Below, piece by piece: positions 48,632 to 57,254 of a stretch of 61,600 nt of DNA. The stretch's first letter is position 1; every line of letters begins with the position of its first letter. Source of the stretch: Microtetraspora niveoalba (lineage in GTDB: Bacteria; Actinomycetota; Actinomycetes; Streptosporangiales; Streptosporangiaceae); assembly GCF_001570405.1 (NCBI RefSeq), contig NZ_BBYM01000045.1, positions 1 through 61,600 on the forward strand, given 5' to 3'. The notes under the pieces were generated by a model. That model ran no database searches, was not told the origin of the DNA, and saw only the letters and a list, made by a program, of their open reading frames with translations. The translations under genes and the position numbers were made by a program.

Positions 48632-50317
48632 CTATCGGCCGAGGAAGGCGAACAGACGGTCCAGCGGCCAGGTGTTGATCACGTCGTCGGAGGTCAGCCA
48701 GGCCCGCTGGGCGATGCCGACCCCGAACCTCTGGTTGACCAGATGCGGGATCGCGTGCGAGTCGCTGTCGATCGAGAACTTCACGCCGTGATGGCGGGCC
48801 AGCCGGACGAGATCGGACGGGAGGTCGGCCCGGTCCGGGAACGAGTCGATCTCCATGGCGGTGCCGGTGCGCGCCGCCGCCCGGAACACCGCGTCCCAGT
48901 CGGCGTCCACCGGCGGCCGCTTTCCGATCTTGCGGGTGGTCGGATGGCCGATGATGTGGACGTTCGGGTTCTCGCACGCCGCGATGAAACGGCGGGTCAT
49001 GTCCTCGCGGCTCTGACCGAAGTGCGAGTGGACGGACGCGACGCAGATGTCGAACCCCTCCAGGATCTCGGCCGGCCAGTCCACCGACCCGTCGGGGCCG
49101 ATGTTGAGCTCGGTGCCGTGCAGCAGCCGCATGCCCGGGTATCTCCCCTGCAGCGCGGCGATCTCCTCCCGCTGCCGGAGCGCCTTCTCCAACGTCATCC
49201 GCTGCATGAACAGCTCGGGCGCGTGGTCGGTGACGGCGTAGTACGCGTACCCCCGGGCCGCCGCCGCGGCCACCATGTCGTCGAGCGAGGCGATGCCGTC
49301 GGTCAGGTTCGTGTGCGTGTGCAGGTCGCCCTTGATGTCGCCGAGCTCGACCAGCCGCGGGATGCGGCCGTCGAGCGCGGCCTTGATCTCGCCGCCGTCC
49401 TCACGCAGCGCCGGCGGCACCCACTGCATGCCGAGCGCGTGATAGATGTCCTCCTCGGTCTCGGAGGCGATGACGTGGTCCTCCCCGTCGAACAGGCCGT
49501 ACTCGGAGAGCTTCCACCCCTTCTTCACCGCTATCTCGCGGATGTGGACGTTGTGCTCTTTCGAGCCGGTGAAGTAGACGAGGGCGGCGCCCCACGACTC
49601 CGGCGGGACCACGCGAAGGTCCACCTGGATGCCGCGGTCGGTGCGGACCGAGGTCTTGCGGTCGCCTCGCGCGATCACCTCGGTGACGTACGGCTGCGCC
49701 GCGAAGGTGGCCATCAGCTCGACCGGGCCGACCGCGAGTATGTCCACGTCGCCGATCGTCTCGCGCATCCGCCGCAGCGACCCGGCGTACGCGATGCGCT
49801 CGGCGGGCAGCGACGCGATGACCCGCTCGGCCAGGTCCATGGCGACGCCGATGTGCACCCGCCGGGACGACTGCTCGAGCTGCTCGACCCCCTTGAGCAG
49901 GTTCTCCTCGGTCTTGGGGCCGAAGCCGCGCAGCCCGGCCAGCCGCCCGCCCCTGATCGCCTCGGCGAGCGCGGCGGGGGAGTCGACGCCGAGCTCCTGG
50001 AACAGGAACAGCGCCTTCTTCGGCCCGAGCGAGGGGACCTTCGTGAGCTCGCGCACCCCCTCGGGGACGACGGCGCGCAGATCGTCGAGCTGGCGGAAGC
50101 TGCCCCGCTGGAGGAACTCCTCGACCTTCTTCGCGATCGCCTCGCCCACGCCCGGGATCTTGCGCACGTCCGTCTCGCGCAGGTCTTCGGGGAAGCCGGC
50201 GATCGACTTCGCCGCCTTCTGGTAGCTGCGGACCCGGAACGCGTCCCCGCCGTTCAGCGCGAACAGCTCCGCGTACTCCTCGATCGCGGCAGCGGCGTCA
50301 TCGTTCGACCGACCCAT
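48632..50317 (-). CDS. polX: Family X DNA polymerase with PHP domain
   Basis: 561 residues from ATG 50317. An 8-kDa-like HhH region near the N-terminus (about 50-110, IPGVGEAIAKKV and VPSLGPKKALFLFQEL) is followed by the nucleotidyltransferase core: GSLRRMRETIGDVDILAVG with the metal Asp pair, and a third Asp in IQVDLRVV. The C-terminal PHP domain (about 325-561, DLHTHTNLTDG, DHAPE, SVHSHFG, DSDSH) is probably a metal-dependent 3'-exonuclease or phosphoesterase. It would act in gap filling and base-excision repair. The frame upstream of the ATG is Arg/Pro-rich and not counted. Confidence 0.94.
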   Translation of the reverse strand: MGRSNDDAAAAIEEYAELFALNGGDAFRVRSYQKAAKSIAGFPEDLRETDVRKIPGVGEAIAKKVEEFLQRGSFRQLDDLRAVVPEGVRELTKVPSLGPKKALFLFQELGVDSPAALAEAIRGGRLAGLRGFGPKTEENLLKGVEQLEQSSRRVHIGVAMDLAERVIASLPAERIAYAGSLRRMRETIGDVDILAVGPVELMATFAAQPYVTEVIARGDRKTSVRTDRGIQVDLRVVPPESWGAALVYFTGSKEHNVHIREIAVKKGWKLSEYGLFDGEDHVIASETEEDIYHALGMQWVPPALREDGGEIKAALDGRIPRLVELGDIKGDLHTHTNLTDGIASLDDMVAAAAARGYAYYAVTDHAPELFMQRMTLEKALRQREEIAALQGRYPGMRLLHGTELNIGPDGSVDWPAEILEGFDICVASVHSHFGQSREDMTRRFIAACENPNVHIIGHPTTRKIGKRPPVDADWDAVFRAAARTGTAMEIDSFPDRADLPSDLVRLARHHGVKFSIDSDSHAIPHLVNQRFGVGIAQRAWLTSDDVINTWPLDRLFAFLGR

Positions 50318-50493
50318 GGCAGCAGCGTACGGCGCGGCTCCGACAATCTTCGCCGCCGCCTCGTCGCGGGGGCCGGCCGAGGCCGGCCCGGAGGGCTCGG
50401 CCGTGGCCTGGTTCCGGCACGGTCGGACCTCGGGGCGGACCCCGCCGCGGGAGGCGCTCGCCTCCAATCGTCGCTGTCAGGACGTCATCACCG

Positions 50494-51468
50494 TCAGAAC
50501 TGGAGCGGACGCGTCCGGTACGGCTCCTCCAGGTACGCGATCTCCTTGTCGGAGAGCTCCAGGCCCACCGCGGCGAGGGCGTCGTCCACGTGCCGGTCCT
50601 TGGTCGCGCCGACGATCGGCGCGGTGACGCCCGGCCTGCGCATCAGCCAGGCGAGCGCCAGGGAGGCCGGGGAGACGCCGCGCTCCCGGGCGGTCTCGGC
50701 CACCCGCTCCAGGACCGCCGCGTCCCCGGGGCCGCCGTAGAGCTGCTCCTGCCGCGCGCCGTCCCCGACCTGGCGCACGGTGTCGGCCGGCGCGCCGGCG
50801 CGGGCGAGCAGGCCCCGGGCGAGCGGGCTCCACGGGATCAGGCCGACGCCCTGGTCCAGGCACAGCGGGATCATCTCCCGCTCCTCCTCCCGGTAGAGGA
50901 GGTTGTAGTGGTTCTGCATCGACACGAACCTGGTCCAGCCGTTGCGCTCGGCGGTGTGCTGGGCCTTGGCGAACTGCCAGGCGTACATGGAGGAGGCGCC
51001 GATGTAGCGGGCCTTTCCGGCGCGGACGACGTCGTCGAGGGCCTCCATGGTCTCTTCGATGGGAGTCTCGTCGTCCCACCGGTGGATCTGGTAGAGGTCG
51101 ATGTAGTCGGTGCCGAGGCGGCGCAGCGAGGCGTCGACGGCGGCGTGGATGTGCTTGCGGGACAGTCCCCGGTCGTTCTGCGCGGAGCCCACGGGGAAGT
51201 AGACCTTCGTGGCGAGGACGTAGTCCTCGCGGCGGGGGAAGATCGCGCGGAGCAGGTTGCCGGTGACCTCCTCGCTGACGCCCTGGGAGTAGACGTCGGC
51301 GGTGTCGAAGAAGGTGACGCCTCCGTCGGCCGCCTTGCGGACGATGGGTTCGGCCTGATCCTGGGGGAGCACCCAGCCGCCCCACTTGTCGGGGTCGCCG
51401 TAGCTCATCATGCCGAGGCAGATCCTGCTGACCTTGAGTCCCGTGTTTCCCAGCCGTACGTAATCCAT
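50494..51468 (-). CDS. Aldo/keto reductase
   Basis: 324 residues, TIM-barrel AKR family. The catalytic tetrad is visible: Asp and Tyr in FFDTADVYSQG, Lys in LATKVYFP and His in YQIHRWDD. The NADPH-binding end carries PIVGATKDRHVDDALAAVG. It reduces aldehydes or ketones; the natural substrate is not predictable. MDYVRLGNTGL from ATG 51468 is the normal N-terminus, preferred over one three codons upstream. It follows polX upstream on the same strand with a 176-base gap, so it is probably independent. Confidence 0.92.
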   Translation of the reverse strand: MDYVRLGNTGLKVSRICLGMMSYGDPDKWGGWVLPQDQAEPIVRKAADGGVTFFDTADVYSQGVSEEVTGNLLRAIFPRREDYVLATKVYFPVGSAQNDRGLSRKHIHAAVDASLRRLGTDYIDLYQIHRWDDETPIEETMEALDDVVRAGKARYIGASSMYAWQFAKAQHTAERNGWTRFVSMQNHYNLLYREEEREMIPLCLDQGVGLIPWSPLARGLLARAGAPADTVRQVGDGARQEQLYGGPGDAAVLERVAETARERGVSPASLALAWLMRRPGVTAPIVGATKDRHVDDALAAVGLELSDKEIAYLEEPYRTRPLQF

Positions 51469-51615
51469 GCCGATCACCCTAAGTTCCGCCGCGACGGCCG
51501 GGCGAACGGAGTCAGGCGATCGGTTCGCCTCGGCGGGAGGTCCATCGGGACGGGCCCTACGACCTGCTCGTGCTCCGACGGAGGGGGGCAGGGCGAGCGG
51601 GGCGAGAAGCGGCGG

Positions 51616-51987
51616 TCAGCCGATCATCGCCTTCATCGGCTGCCAGGGCGCCGCGTCGAAGATCAGAGTGATCGAGGTGATCTTGCCGCCGTCGAGCCGG
51701 AAGTGTTCGGCCGTGCGCTGGGTGCCGGCCGGGGTGGCCGTGTGCACGTCGTAGACGAGCGTCGCCTCCGAGTCGCCGTACAGCTCGCTGATCATGTCGA
51801 CTCCGGTGACGATCTGGAGGAAGCCGGGAAGGCCGGCCAGGTGCCCGGCGGCGTCCGAACGCAGCATCGGGCTCTGGAAGGCGAACGTCTCGGCGAGGTG
51901 GGCGGCGGCCGCGGTCACGTCCCCGCGGAAGCGGGCCTCGTGATAGCCGCGTACGGCCTGCCGGGTCGGGGTGGGGGCACTGGACAT
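51616..51987 (-). CDS. SnoaL/NTF2-like small protein
   Basis: 123 residues, an alpha+beta barrel of the SnoaL-like/nuclear transport factor 2 type. The N-terminal helix VRGYHEARFRGDVTAAAAHL is followed by LAETFAFQSPM, strands around ATLVYDVHTATPAG, and the C-terminal GGKITSITLIFD. Family members are small hydrolases, isomerases or binding proteins; no catalytic pair can be assigned. It lies 47 bases downstream of a MarR regulator on the same strand, which probably controls it. Confidence 0.8.
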   Translation of the reverse strand: MSSAPTPTRQAVRGYHEARFRGDVTAAAAHLAETFAFQSPMLRSDAAGHLAGLPGFLQIVTGVDMISELYGDSEATLVYDVHTATPAGTQRTAEHFRLDGGKITSITLIFDAAPWQPMKAMIG

Positions 51988-52034
51988 CGGAGCTCCGATC
52001 CGCCGTCCGCGAGGACGGCCTCGTGCAGGGGGAG

Positions 52035-52613
52035 TCAGGAACGGGGGGCCGTTCCGGTGGTGCGGGCGAGGTGCTCGGAGACGCGGTGATGGTTGTCGGC
52101 GAGGCGCAGGCACAGGTGCCGAAGCCGGGCGAGGTCGTCGGCCGTGAACCCCTGGAAGATCGCGTCCATGGCGACCTGGGTCGGGCGGCGGAAGGCCTCG
52201 ATCCACGCCAGCCCGGCGGGCGTGATCCGGGCGAGGACGGACCGCCGGTCGTCGGGATCGGGGACCCGGCGGGCCAGCCCGTCGCGTTCGAGGGTGTCCA
52301 CCAGGCCGGTGACGTTGCGGGCGCTGACCCCGCCGGCCTGGGCCAGGTCGCCGATGCTGATCCCGCCCTCCACCGCGCCGCTGAGCCGGATCAGGATGTC
52401 GAGCGCCCCTGCGCTGAGGCCGCGCCCCTGGGCGCCGTGGGAGCGCATCCGCTCGATCGCGTGTACGGCGGTCCGGATGGCGGCGGCGGCTTCGAGGGCC
52501 AGGGTGTCGGCCCCGTCGGTGAAGCGCGACATGGCCTCCCTCGCCCGGGGATCGAAGAGGAGGTCGTCCGCGTCACGCTGGAAGCCGTTGGGGGATTTAT
52601 TTACGTCCTTCAT
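52035..52613 (-). CDS. MarR-family transcriptional regulator
   Basis: 192 residues. The winged HTH lies about residues 85-135 (ISIGDLAQAGGVSARNVTGL, then LVDTLERDGLARRVPDPDDRRS, the typical MarR wing). An N-terminal extension of about 60 residues and C-terminal dimer helices complete it. It is followed by a SnoaL-like gene, forming a two-gene unit. TTCAT-G-ATGAA at 52609-52619 overlaps its start codon and could be an autoregulatory site. Confidence 0.88.
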   Translation of the reverse strand: MKDVNKSPNGFQRDADDLLFDPRAREAMSRFTDGADTLALEAAAAIRTAVHAIERMRSHGAQGRGLSAGALDILIRLSGAVEGGISIGDLAQAGGVSARNVTGLVDTLERDGLARRVPDPDDRRSVLARITPAGLAWIEAFRRPTQVAMDAIFQGFTADDLARLRHLCLRLADNHHRVSEHLARTTGTAPRS

Positions 52614-52749
52614 GATGAAGCAGGACTTTATTACCTACTTCACGAATTGTCGAGCGCTGCCCCGGTATGTGCGCCGGTGGCCGCCGACGACGCCCCCGCC
52701 GGCGTCGGCGGCCGCTCGTGGCCCGGAGGTTCACTCGTGGCCCGGAGGT

Positions 52750-53289
52750 TCAGGAGTCCGGAGGTCCGGGAGCCCGGGAGCCGTGGTGCGCGGCCCGTTT
52801 CGACCAGCGGGCGAGGGTGAGCGCCGCGACCAGCACGAACGTCACCGCCGCGTAGGCGGCCAGCTCCGTGAACTCATCGCGGGCCTGCTCCGCCGTCATC
52901 GTGACGCTGAGCCGTACGACGACCGAGAGGATGTGCCGGACCACGGCGATGACGCCGATGATGATGAAGGGCTCGACCTGGAGGTGCCCGCCGCGCAGAT
53001 GGGTCTGCACCGTCACGAAGATCTCGATGACGATCAGGACGAGCAGGAGCTCCTCCAGGAGGGCGACGGTCGTGTCGCTCCAGTTCGCCGAGGTCCGGGC
53101 CGCCGTCGCGAACGTCATGACCACGATTCCGCCCGCGATGGCGAGGAGGATGAACGCGACCACGTACAGGAGCGCCCGCTCGACGCGGGTGAGGATCCGC
53201 AGCAGCAGGGACTCCAGTCCGCTCCGCGCGATCGTGGCCGGCGGTCCCGGCGTGTCGTCCGGGGCCGGTGTACGCGTCTCATCGCCCAT
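52750..53289 (-). CDS. PsiE-family (phosphate-starvation-inducible) membrane protein
   Basis: 179 residues from ATG 53289. A Pro/Thr-rich cytosolic N-terminus is followed by four hydrophobic helices (about 38-62, 76-98, 107-127 and 145-165). The family pattern is seen in ALLEELLLVLIVIEIFVTVQ and the HLQVEPFIIIGVIAVVRHIL region. PsiE proteins are induced by phosphate or carbon stress in E. coli, but their activity is unknown. No PHO box was recognised. It diverges from the VOC gene. Confidence 0.8.
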   Translation of the reverse strand: MGDETRTPAPDDTPGPPATIARSGLESLLLRILTRVERALLYVVAFILLAIAGGIVVMTFATAARTSANWSDTTVALLEELLLVLIVIEIFVTVQTHLRGGHLQVEPFIIIGVIAVVRHILSVVVRLSVTMTAEQARDEFTELAAYAAVTFVLVAALTLARWSKRAAHHGSRAPGPPDS

Positions 53290-53420
53290 AGGTGAAACAT
53301 GCCCCCAAAGTGGGGGAATGCCGTCAAAGCAGGGGCGAAGCGGGGAAGGTCTCCAAGGGGGAGGGAACGCCGGTTCCCGACAGGACGGTTCCCCGGAAAC
53401 GGGACAGGAGGGCGCCTTCG

Positions 53421-53792
53421 ATGTCCGTCGCACTCAACCACACCATCGTGCCCAGCAGGGACAAGCGCGCGTCGGCCGAGTTCCTGGCCGGGATCCTCGG
53501 GCTCACCGCGGCCCCGCAGTGGGGGCCGTTCGTGCCCGTCCAGACCGCCAACGGGGTCACGCTCGACTACATGGACGCCGACGAGGTCCAGCGGAACCAC
53601 TACTGCTTCATCGTCAGCGAGTCCGAGTTCGACGTCATCTTCGGACGGATCCGGGAACGGGGGCTCGACTTCTGGGCCGACCCCCACCACGAGAAGCCCG
53701 GGGAGATCAACCACCTGTACGGCGGTCGCGGCGTCTACTTCAACGACCCCGACGGTCACAACATGGAGGTCATCACCCAGCCGTACGCCTGA
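53421..53792 (+). CDS. VOC-family (glyoxalase/dioxygenase fold) protein
   Basis: 123 residues from ATG 53421 (GGAGG ten bases upstream). Two beta-alpha-beta-beta-beta modules are seen: LNHTIVPSRDKRASAEFLAG at the start, and GVYFNDPDGHNMEVITQPY at the end with the usual metal-ligand Glu. A His in NHTIV is the other likely ligand. Such proteins include lyases and dioxygenases; this one is probably metal-dependent with unknown substrate. A short imperfect repeat covers its stop codon. Confidence 0.88.
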   Translation: MSVALNHTIVPSRDKRASAEFLAGILGLTAAPQWGPFVPVQTANGVTLDYMDADEVQRNHYCFIVSESEFDVIFGRIRERGLDFWADPHHEKPGEINHLYGGRGVYFNDPDGHNMEVITQPYA

Positions 53793-53890
53793 CCGCACGC
53801 CCAGCTGTACGCCTGACCGCGCGTCTGACCGCGCCCGGCCGCCAATCCGCGAGTAAGCCGCCGCCAAGTCGCGGACGATACAACCGCGGG

Positions 53891-54853
53891 GTGAACGGAT
53901 ACGACATCAGACGGCCCACGAAGGCCGACGCGGAGGCGATCCACGAGCTGGTCGCCGAGCACGACACCAAGGTCGTCGGAAGGCCCGACGCCACCCTTGA
54001 CGACGTCGCCGAGGTGCTCGGCGAGCTGGACCTCGACGCCGACGGCTGGCTGGTGTACGAAAGCGACCGGCTCGTGGGCTGGGGGTGGGCCTGCCCCAAG
54101 GGGACGAGCGACAACGTGGACATCGACGTCCAGGCGCGGGTCCCGGCGGTGGCCGACTGGCTCTGGGACCGGGTCCTCGAACGCGCCGTGGAGATCGCCC
54201 GCGGCCTCGGGCACGACCGCGCCCGGGTGGACATCGGGATCTATCGCGAGGACGCCGAGCTCCGGGCGGCGGCCCAGGAACGCGGGCTCGCCCCCGCGAC
54301 CAGCTTCCACCGGATGCGGATCGACCACCCCGGCGGGGCGCCCGCCGCGGAGCCCGAGATCCCCTCCGGCGTCACCGTGGAGAGCGGCGAGCCCGACGAG
54401 GAGCGGCTCCGTACGGCCCACCGGATCCAGCAGGAGGGATTCGCCCGGCATTTCGGATTCGTGCCCCGGACGTTCGACGAGTGGGTCTCCGCCATGGAGG
54501 CGTCCCCCGCGAACGACTGGAGTCAGCTCCTGGTCGCCCGCGTGGACGGCGAGCCCGCGGCGATGCTGCTGGGGACCGACCACTTCCTCTCCGACGAGGG
54601 CTGCGGCTACGTGCGGACCCTGGCGGTGCTGCCCGGCTTCCGCGGCCGGGGGCTGGGGAGGCTCCTGCTGCGTACCGCGTTCGCGGCGGACGCGCGGCGC
54701 GGGCGCGCCGGGACGATCCTGCACGTGGATTCCAACAACGTCACGCCCGCGCTCGATCTCTACCTCTCGGTCGGCATGCGCCGGGTCCTCGCGATCGACG
54801 CCTGGCAGGCCGACCTGCCGACCGGCCCGGCGTCCGAGGCGGAGCGCGAGTAG
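53891..54853 (+). CDS. Two-domain GNAT N-acetyltransferase
   Basis: 320 residues from GTG 53891. An N-terminal GNAT domain (about 1-150) without a clear acetyl-CoA loop is followed by a C-terminal GNAT domain (about 160-315). The second has VRTLAVLPGFRGRGLGRLLL, the acetyl-CoA P-loop, and HVDSNNVTPALDLYLSVGMR. The double layout resembles mycothiol synthase and related enzymes, but the substrate is unknown. There is no ribosome-binding site before the GTG, and GATACAAC lies about ten bases upstream, so the mRNA may be leaderless. It converges with a marR gene four bases away. Confidence 0.88.
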   Translation: MNGYDIRRPTKADAEAIHELVAEHDTKVVGRPDATLDDVAEVLGELDLDADGWLVYESDRLVGWGWACPKGTSDNVDIDVQARVPAVADWLWDRVLERAVEIARGLGHDRARVDIGIYREDAELRAAAQERGLAPATSFHRMRIDHPGGAPAAEPEIPSGVTVESGEPDEERLRTAHRIQQEGFARHFGFVPRTFDEWVSAMEASPANDWSQLLVARVDGEPAAMLLGTDHFLSDEGCGYVRTLAVLPGFRGRGLGRLLLRTAFAADARRGRAGTILHVDSNNVTPALDLYLSVGMRRVLAIDAWQADLPTGPASEAERE

Positions 54854-54857
54854 CGGC

Positions 54858-55322
54858 TCAGGGGGCGGGACGCAGCAGGTGGTCGCGCACCCTTGCGGCG
54901 ATGGAGCGCAGACGGGCCACGTCGGCGGGCGTGAGCAGGTCGAACATGTTGGCGCGGACGGCGGCGACGTGGCCGGGCGCGGTGGCGGCCAGCTTGGCCG
55001 CGCCCGCCTCGGTGAGCTCGGCCTCGGTGCCGCGCCTGTCGTCCTCGCACTCGGTGCGGCGGACCCAGCCGAGCCGTTCCAGCCGGGTCACCGCCCGGGT
55101 CGCGCCGCTGCGCGTGGACAACACGGCGTCGGCGAGGTCGCGCATCCGCATCCGCCGGTCCGGCGCCTCCGACAGCACGACCAGCACCTCGTAGTCGAGC
55201 ATGGAGATGCCCGCGTCCGCCTCCAGTTGGCGATCGAGGGCCTGGATCAGCAGCCGGGTGCCGTCCAGGTAGGCGCGCCACGCCTGCTGCTCCTCCGCTT
55301 CGAGCCATCGCACCTCGTCCAT
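54858..55322 (-). CDS. MarR-family regulator, divergent from pirin
   Basis: 154 residues. The winged HTH spans about 60-110 (MRMRDLADAVLSTRSGATRAVTRLERL includes the recognition helix; the wing is CEDDRRGTEAELT). N- and C-terminal helices form the dimer. Two copies of GTTGACGGCGNAACGA lie in the 125-base gap to the pirin gene; the second is an inverted repeat. The regulator probably represses itself and pirin, with release by a small aromatic or oxidant signal; that is inferred from MarR-pirin pairs. Confidence 0.9.
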   Translation of the reverse strand: MDEVRWLEAEEQQAWRAYLDGTRLLIQALDRQLEADAGISMLDYEVLVVLSEAPDRRMRMRDLADAVLSTRSGATRAVTRLERLGWVRRTECEDDRRGTEAELTEAGAAKLAATAPGHVAAVRANMFDLLTPADVARLRSIAARVRDHLLRPAP

Positions 55323-55344
55323 GCCGCCCAGCCTAGCGGGAATA

Positions 55345-55397
55345 GTTGACGGCGAAACGATATTGGGTAGAGTGAATGTCGTTGACGGCGCAACGAC
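55345..55397. promoter_or_regulatory. Duplicated operator and promoter of the pirin gene
   Basis: GTTGACGGCGAAACGA (55345-55360) and GTTGACGGCGCAACGA (55381-55396) differ at one base, 36 bases apart. The second lies in a perfect inverted repeat, GTCGTTG-ACGGCG-CAACGAC (55378-55397). The first contains TTGACG (55346-55351), spaced 16 bases from TAGAGT (55368-55373), a plausible pirin promoter. Confidence 0.7.
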
Positions 55398-55447
55398 CTT
55401 GCGTCGTACGCCGCCCGCGACCCTCCGAGACCGGAAGGAAGGCCACC

Positions 55448-56461
55448 ATGCCCGCCGTCACCGTGGAGAACCCGCTCGCCCTGCCGCGCGTCCCGCTGCC
55501 CAACCCGCTGACCGACGCGCACCGCCCGGTCGTGTCCGTGACCACCGCGCCCCGCGCCCTCGAAGGCGAGGGCTTCCCCGTACGGCGTGCCTTCGCGGGA
55601 GTGGATGTGCGGGCCCTCGACCCGTTCATCCACATGGATCAGATGGGCGAGGTCGAGTACGCCCCCGGAGAGCCCAAGGGCACGCCCTGGCACCCGCACC
55701 GCGGCTTCGAGACCGTCACGTACATGATCGACGGGGAGATGCAGCACTCCGACTCCCACGGCGGGGGCGGCCTCATCGGCGGCGGCGACACCCAGTGGAT
55801 GACCGCCGGATCCGGCATCCTGCACATCGAGACCCCGCCCGAGTACCTCGTCGCCAGCGGCGGCCTGTTCCACGGCCTCCAGCTCTGGGTGAACCTGCCG
55901 CGCGCCCGGAAGTTCGCCGAGCCCCGCTACCAGGACATCACCTCGTCCAAGGTGGCCCTGCTCAGCTCCGACGACGGCGGCGCCCTGGTCCGCGTCATCG
56001 CCGGAGAGGTGGGTGGGCACGCCGGGCCCGGATCGACGTACACGCCGATCACCCTCGTGCACGCCACCGTCTCGCCGGGCGCGTCGCTGACGCTCCCGTG
56101 GCGGGCCGACTTCAACGCGCTGGTCTACGTCCTCGCCGGCGACGGCACCGTCGGTGCCGAGCGGCGGCCGATCACCGCCGGGCAGCTCGCCGTCTACGGG
56201 GCGGGCGACACGATCACCGTCGCGGCGGACGCGCGCCAGGACTCGCGTACCGGCGGCATGGACGTGTTCGTCCTCGGCGGCCTGCCGATCCGGGAGCCGG
56301 TCGTCGCCTACGGGCCCTTCGTCATGAACACCAAGGCGGAGATCATCACGGCGATGGAGGACTACCAGGCCGGCCGGCTGGGCAGCGTCCCGGCCGCCCA
56401 CGCCGACGTGCGGGCCGCCACCTCCGCCGCCGACGGCGACACCTCGACGACGGATGCCTGA
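55448..56461 (+). CDS. Pirin-family bicupin protein
   Basis: 337 residues from ATG 55448 with GGAAGGAAGG upstream. The N-terminal cupin holds the iron ligands: His pair and Glu in GTPWHPHRGFETVTYMIDGE (about 77-96), and His in GILHIETPPEY. The C-terminal cupin covers about 200-310. Pirins are iron-binding; some are quercetinases and others redox-sensitive co-regulators. It is controlled by the divergent marR gene, judging from the duplicated operator. The stop codon lies in a 15-bp tandem repeat. Confidence 0.92.
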   Translation: MPAVTVENPLALPRVPLPNPLTDAHRPVVSVTTAPRALEGEGFPVRRAFAGVDVRALDPFIHMDQMGEVEYAPGEPKGTPWHPHRGFETVTYMIDGEMQHSDSHGGGGLIGGGDTQWMTAGSGILHIETPPEYLVASGGLFHGLQLWVNLPRARKFAEPRYQDITSSKVALLSSDDGGALVRVIAGEVGGHAGPGSTYTPITLVHATVSPGASLTLPWRADFNALVYVLAGDGTVGAERRPITAGQLAVYGAGDTITVAADARQDSRTGGMDVFVLGGLPIREPVVAYGPFVMNTKAEIITAMEDYQAGRLGSVPAAHADVRAATSAADGDTSTTDA

Positions 56462-56534
56462 ACGTCGGATGCCTGGACGTCGGATGCCTGAAGGGCGTGT
56501 CTGAACGGCGTGTCTGAACGGCGGATGCCTGGAG
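56451..56534. repeat. Short tandem repeats over the pirin stop codon
   Basis: Three 15-bp units beginning CGGATGCCTG (56451, 56466, 56481), then two 13-bp units CGTGTCTGAACGG (56496, 56509), then a partial 15-bp unit at 56522. The pirin TGA is in the first unit. Confidence 0.85.
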
Positions 56535-56693
56535 CCGGCGTCGTTCGCGCCGCTTTGTGACACCCGCGACCGGTGGCGCACGTCACACGACCGTGCTGTC
56601 ACAGGGAGCGGGTCGGCGGCATCTCCATGGTCGTCAGGACGCCGCGCGAACGATCCGCGCGGTCCGCGACTCTCCACGAGTGAGGACGAAACC

Positions 56694-57179
56694 ATGGAAC
56701 CCCGGATGAACCTGATGGCCGGCGAACTCGGCGCCAAGATCGGCAAGCGGTTCGCCAACGTCAGCCTGATGATCCAGCAGTCGCCGCTGCCCCGGGACCT
56801 CCAGGAGCTGGTGATGCTGCGCGCCAGCCAGATCAACGGCTGCGGCTTCTGCGTCGACCTCCACACCAAGGAGGCCGCGGCCGCCGGGGAAACCGCGGTC
56901 CGGCTCCACCTGGTCGCCGCCTGGCGCGAGTCCATCGTGTTCACCGAGGCCGAGCGGGCCGCGCTGGCACTCGCCGAGGAGGGCACCCGGCTCGCCGACG
57001 CCCACCAGGGCGTGTCCGACGCGACCTGGGCCCGGGTGCGCGAGCACTACGACGACGACCAGACCGCCGCGCTGGTCTACCTGGTCGCCATGATCAACGC
57101 CGCCAACCGGCTCGGCGTGATCGTGCGCAACCAGGGGGGTTCCTACGAGCCCGGCATGTTCGCCGGTATGACGAGCTGA
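56694..57179 (+). CDS. Carboxymuconolactone decarboxylase/AhpD-family protein
   Basis: 161 residues, all-helical. The AhpD redox motif is seen in INGCGFCVDLHTKEA (Cys50, Cys53, His57). The protein would act as a thiol peroxidase or disulfide partner in the cytosol. AGTGAGGA lies upstream of the ATG. It follows pirin by 232 bases on the same strand and may share oxidative-stress logic with it. An 8-bp repeat, ACGAGCTG x3, starts within its last codons (57171-57194). Confidence 0.9.
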   Translation: MEPRMNLMAGELGAKIGKRFANVSLMIQQSPLPRDLQELVMLRASQINGCGFCVDLHTKEAAAAGETAVRLHLVAAWRESIVFTEAERAALALAEEGTRLADAHQGVSDATWARVREHYDDDQTAALVYLVAMINAANRLGVIVRNQGGSYEPGMFAGMTS

Positions 57180-57194
57180 CGAGCTGACGAGCTG
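57171..57194. repeat. 8-bp tandem repeat over the ahpD-like stop codon
   Basis: ACGAGCTG three times in a row. The gene's TGA at 57177-57179 spans the junction of units one and two. Confidence 0.85.
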
Positions 57195-57254
57195 GTCGGC
57201 CCGCCGGCGAGCTGATCCGCCTGCTCGGCGGGGTGATCCGGTCCGGAGGGCCGG

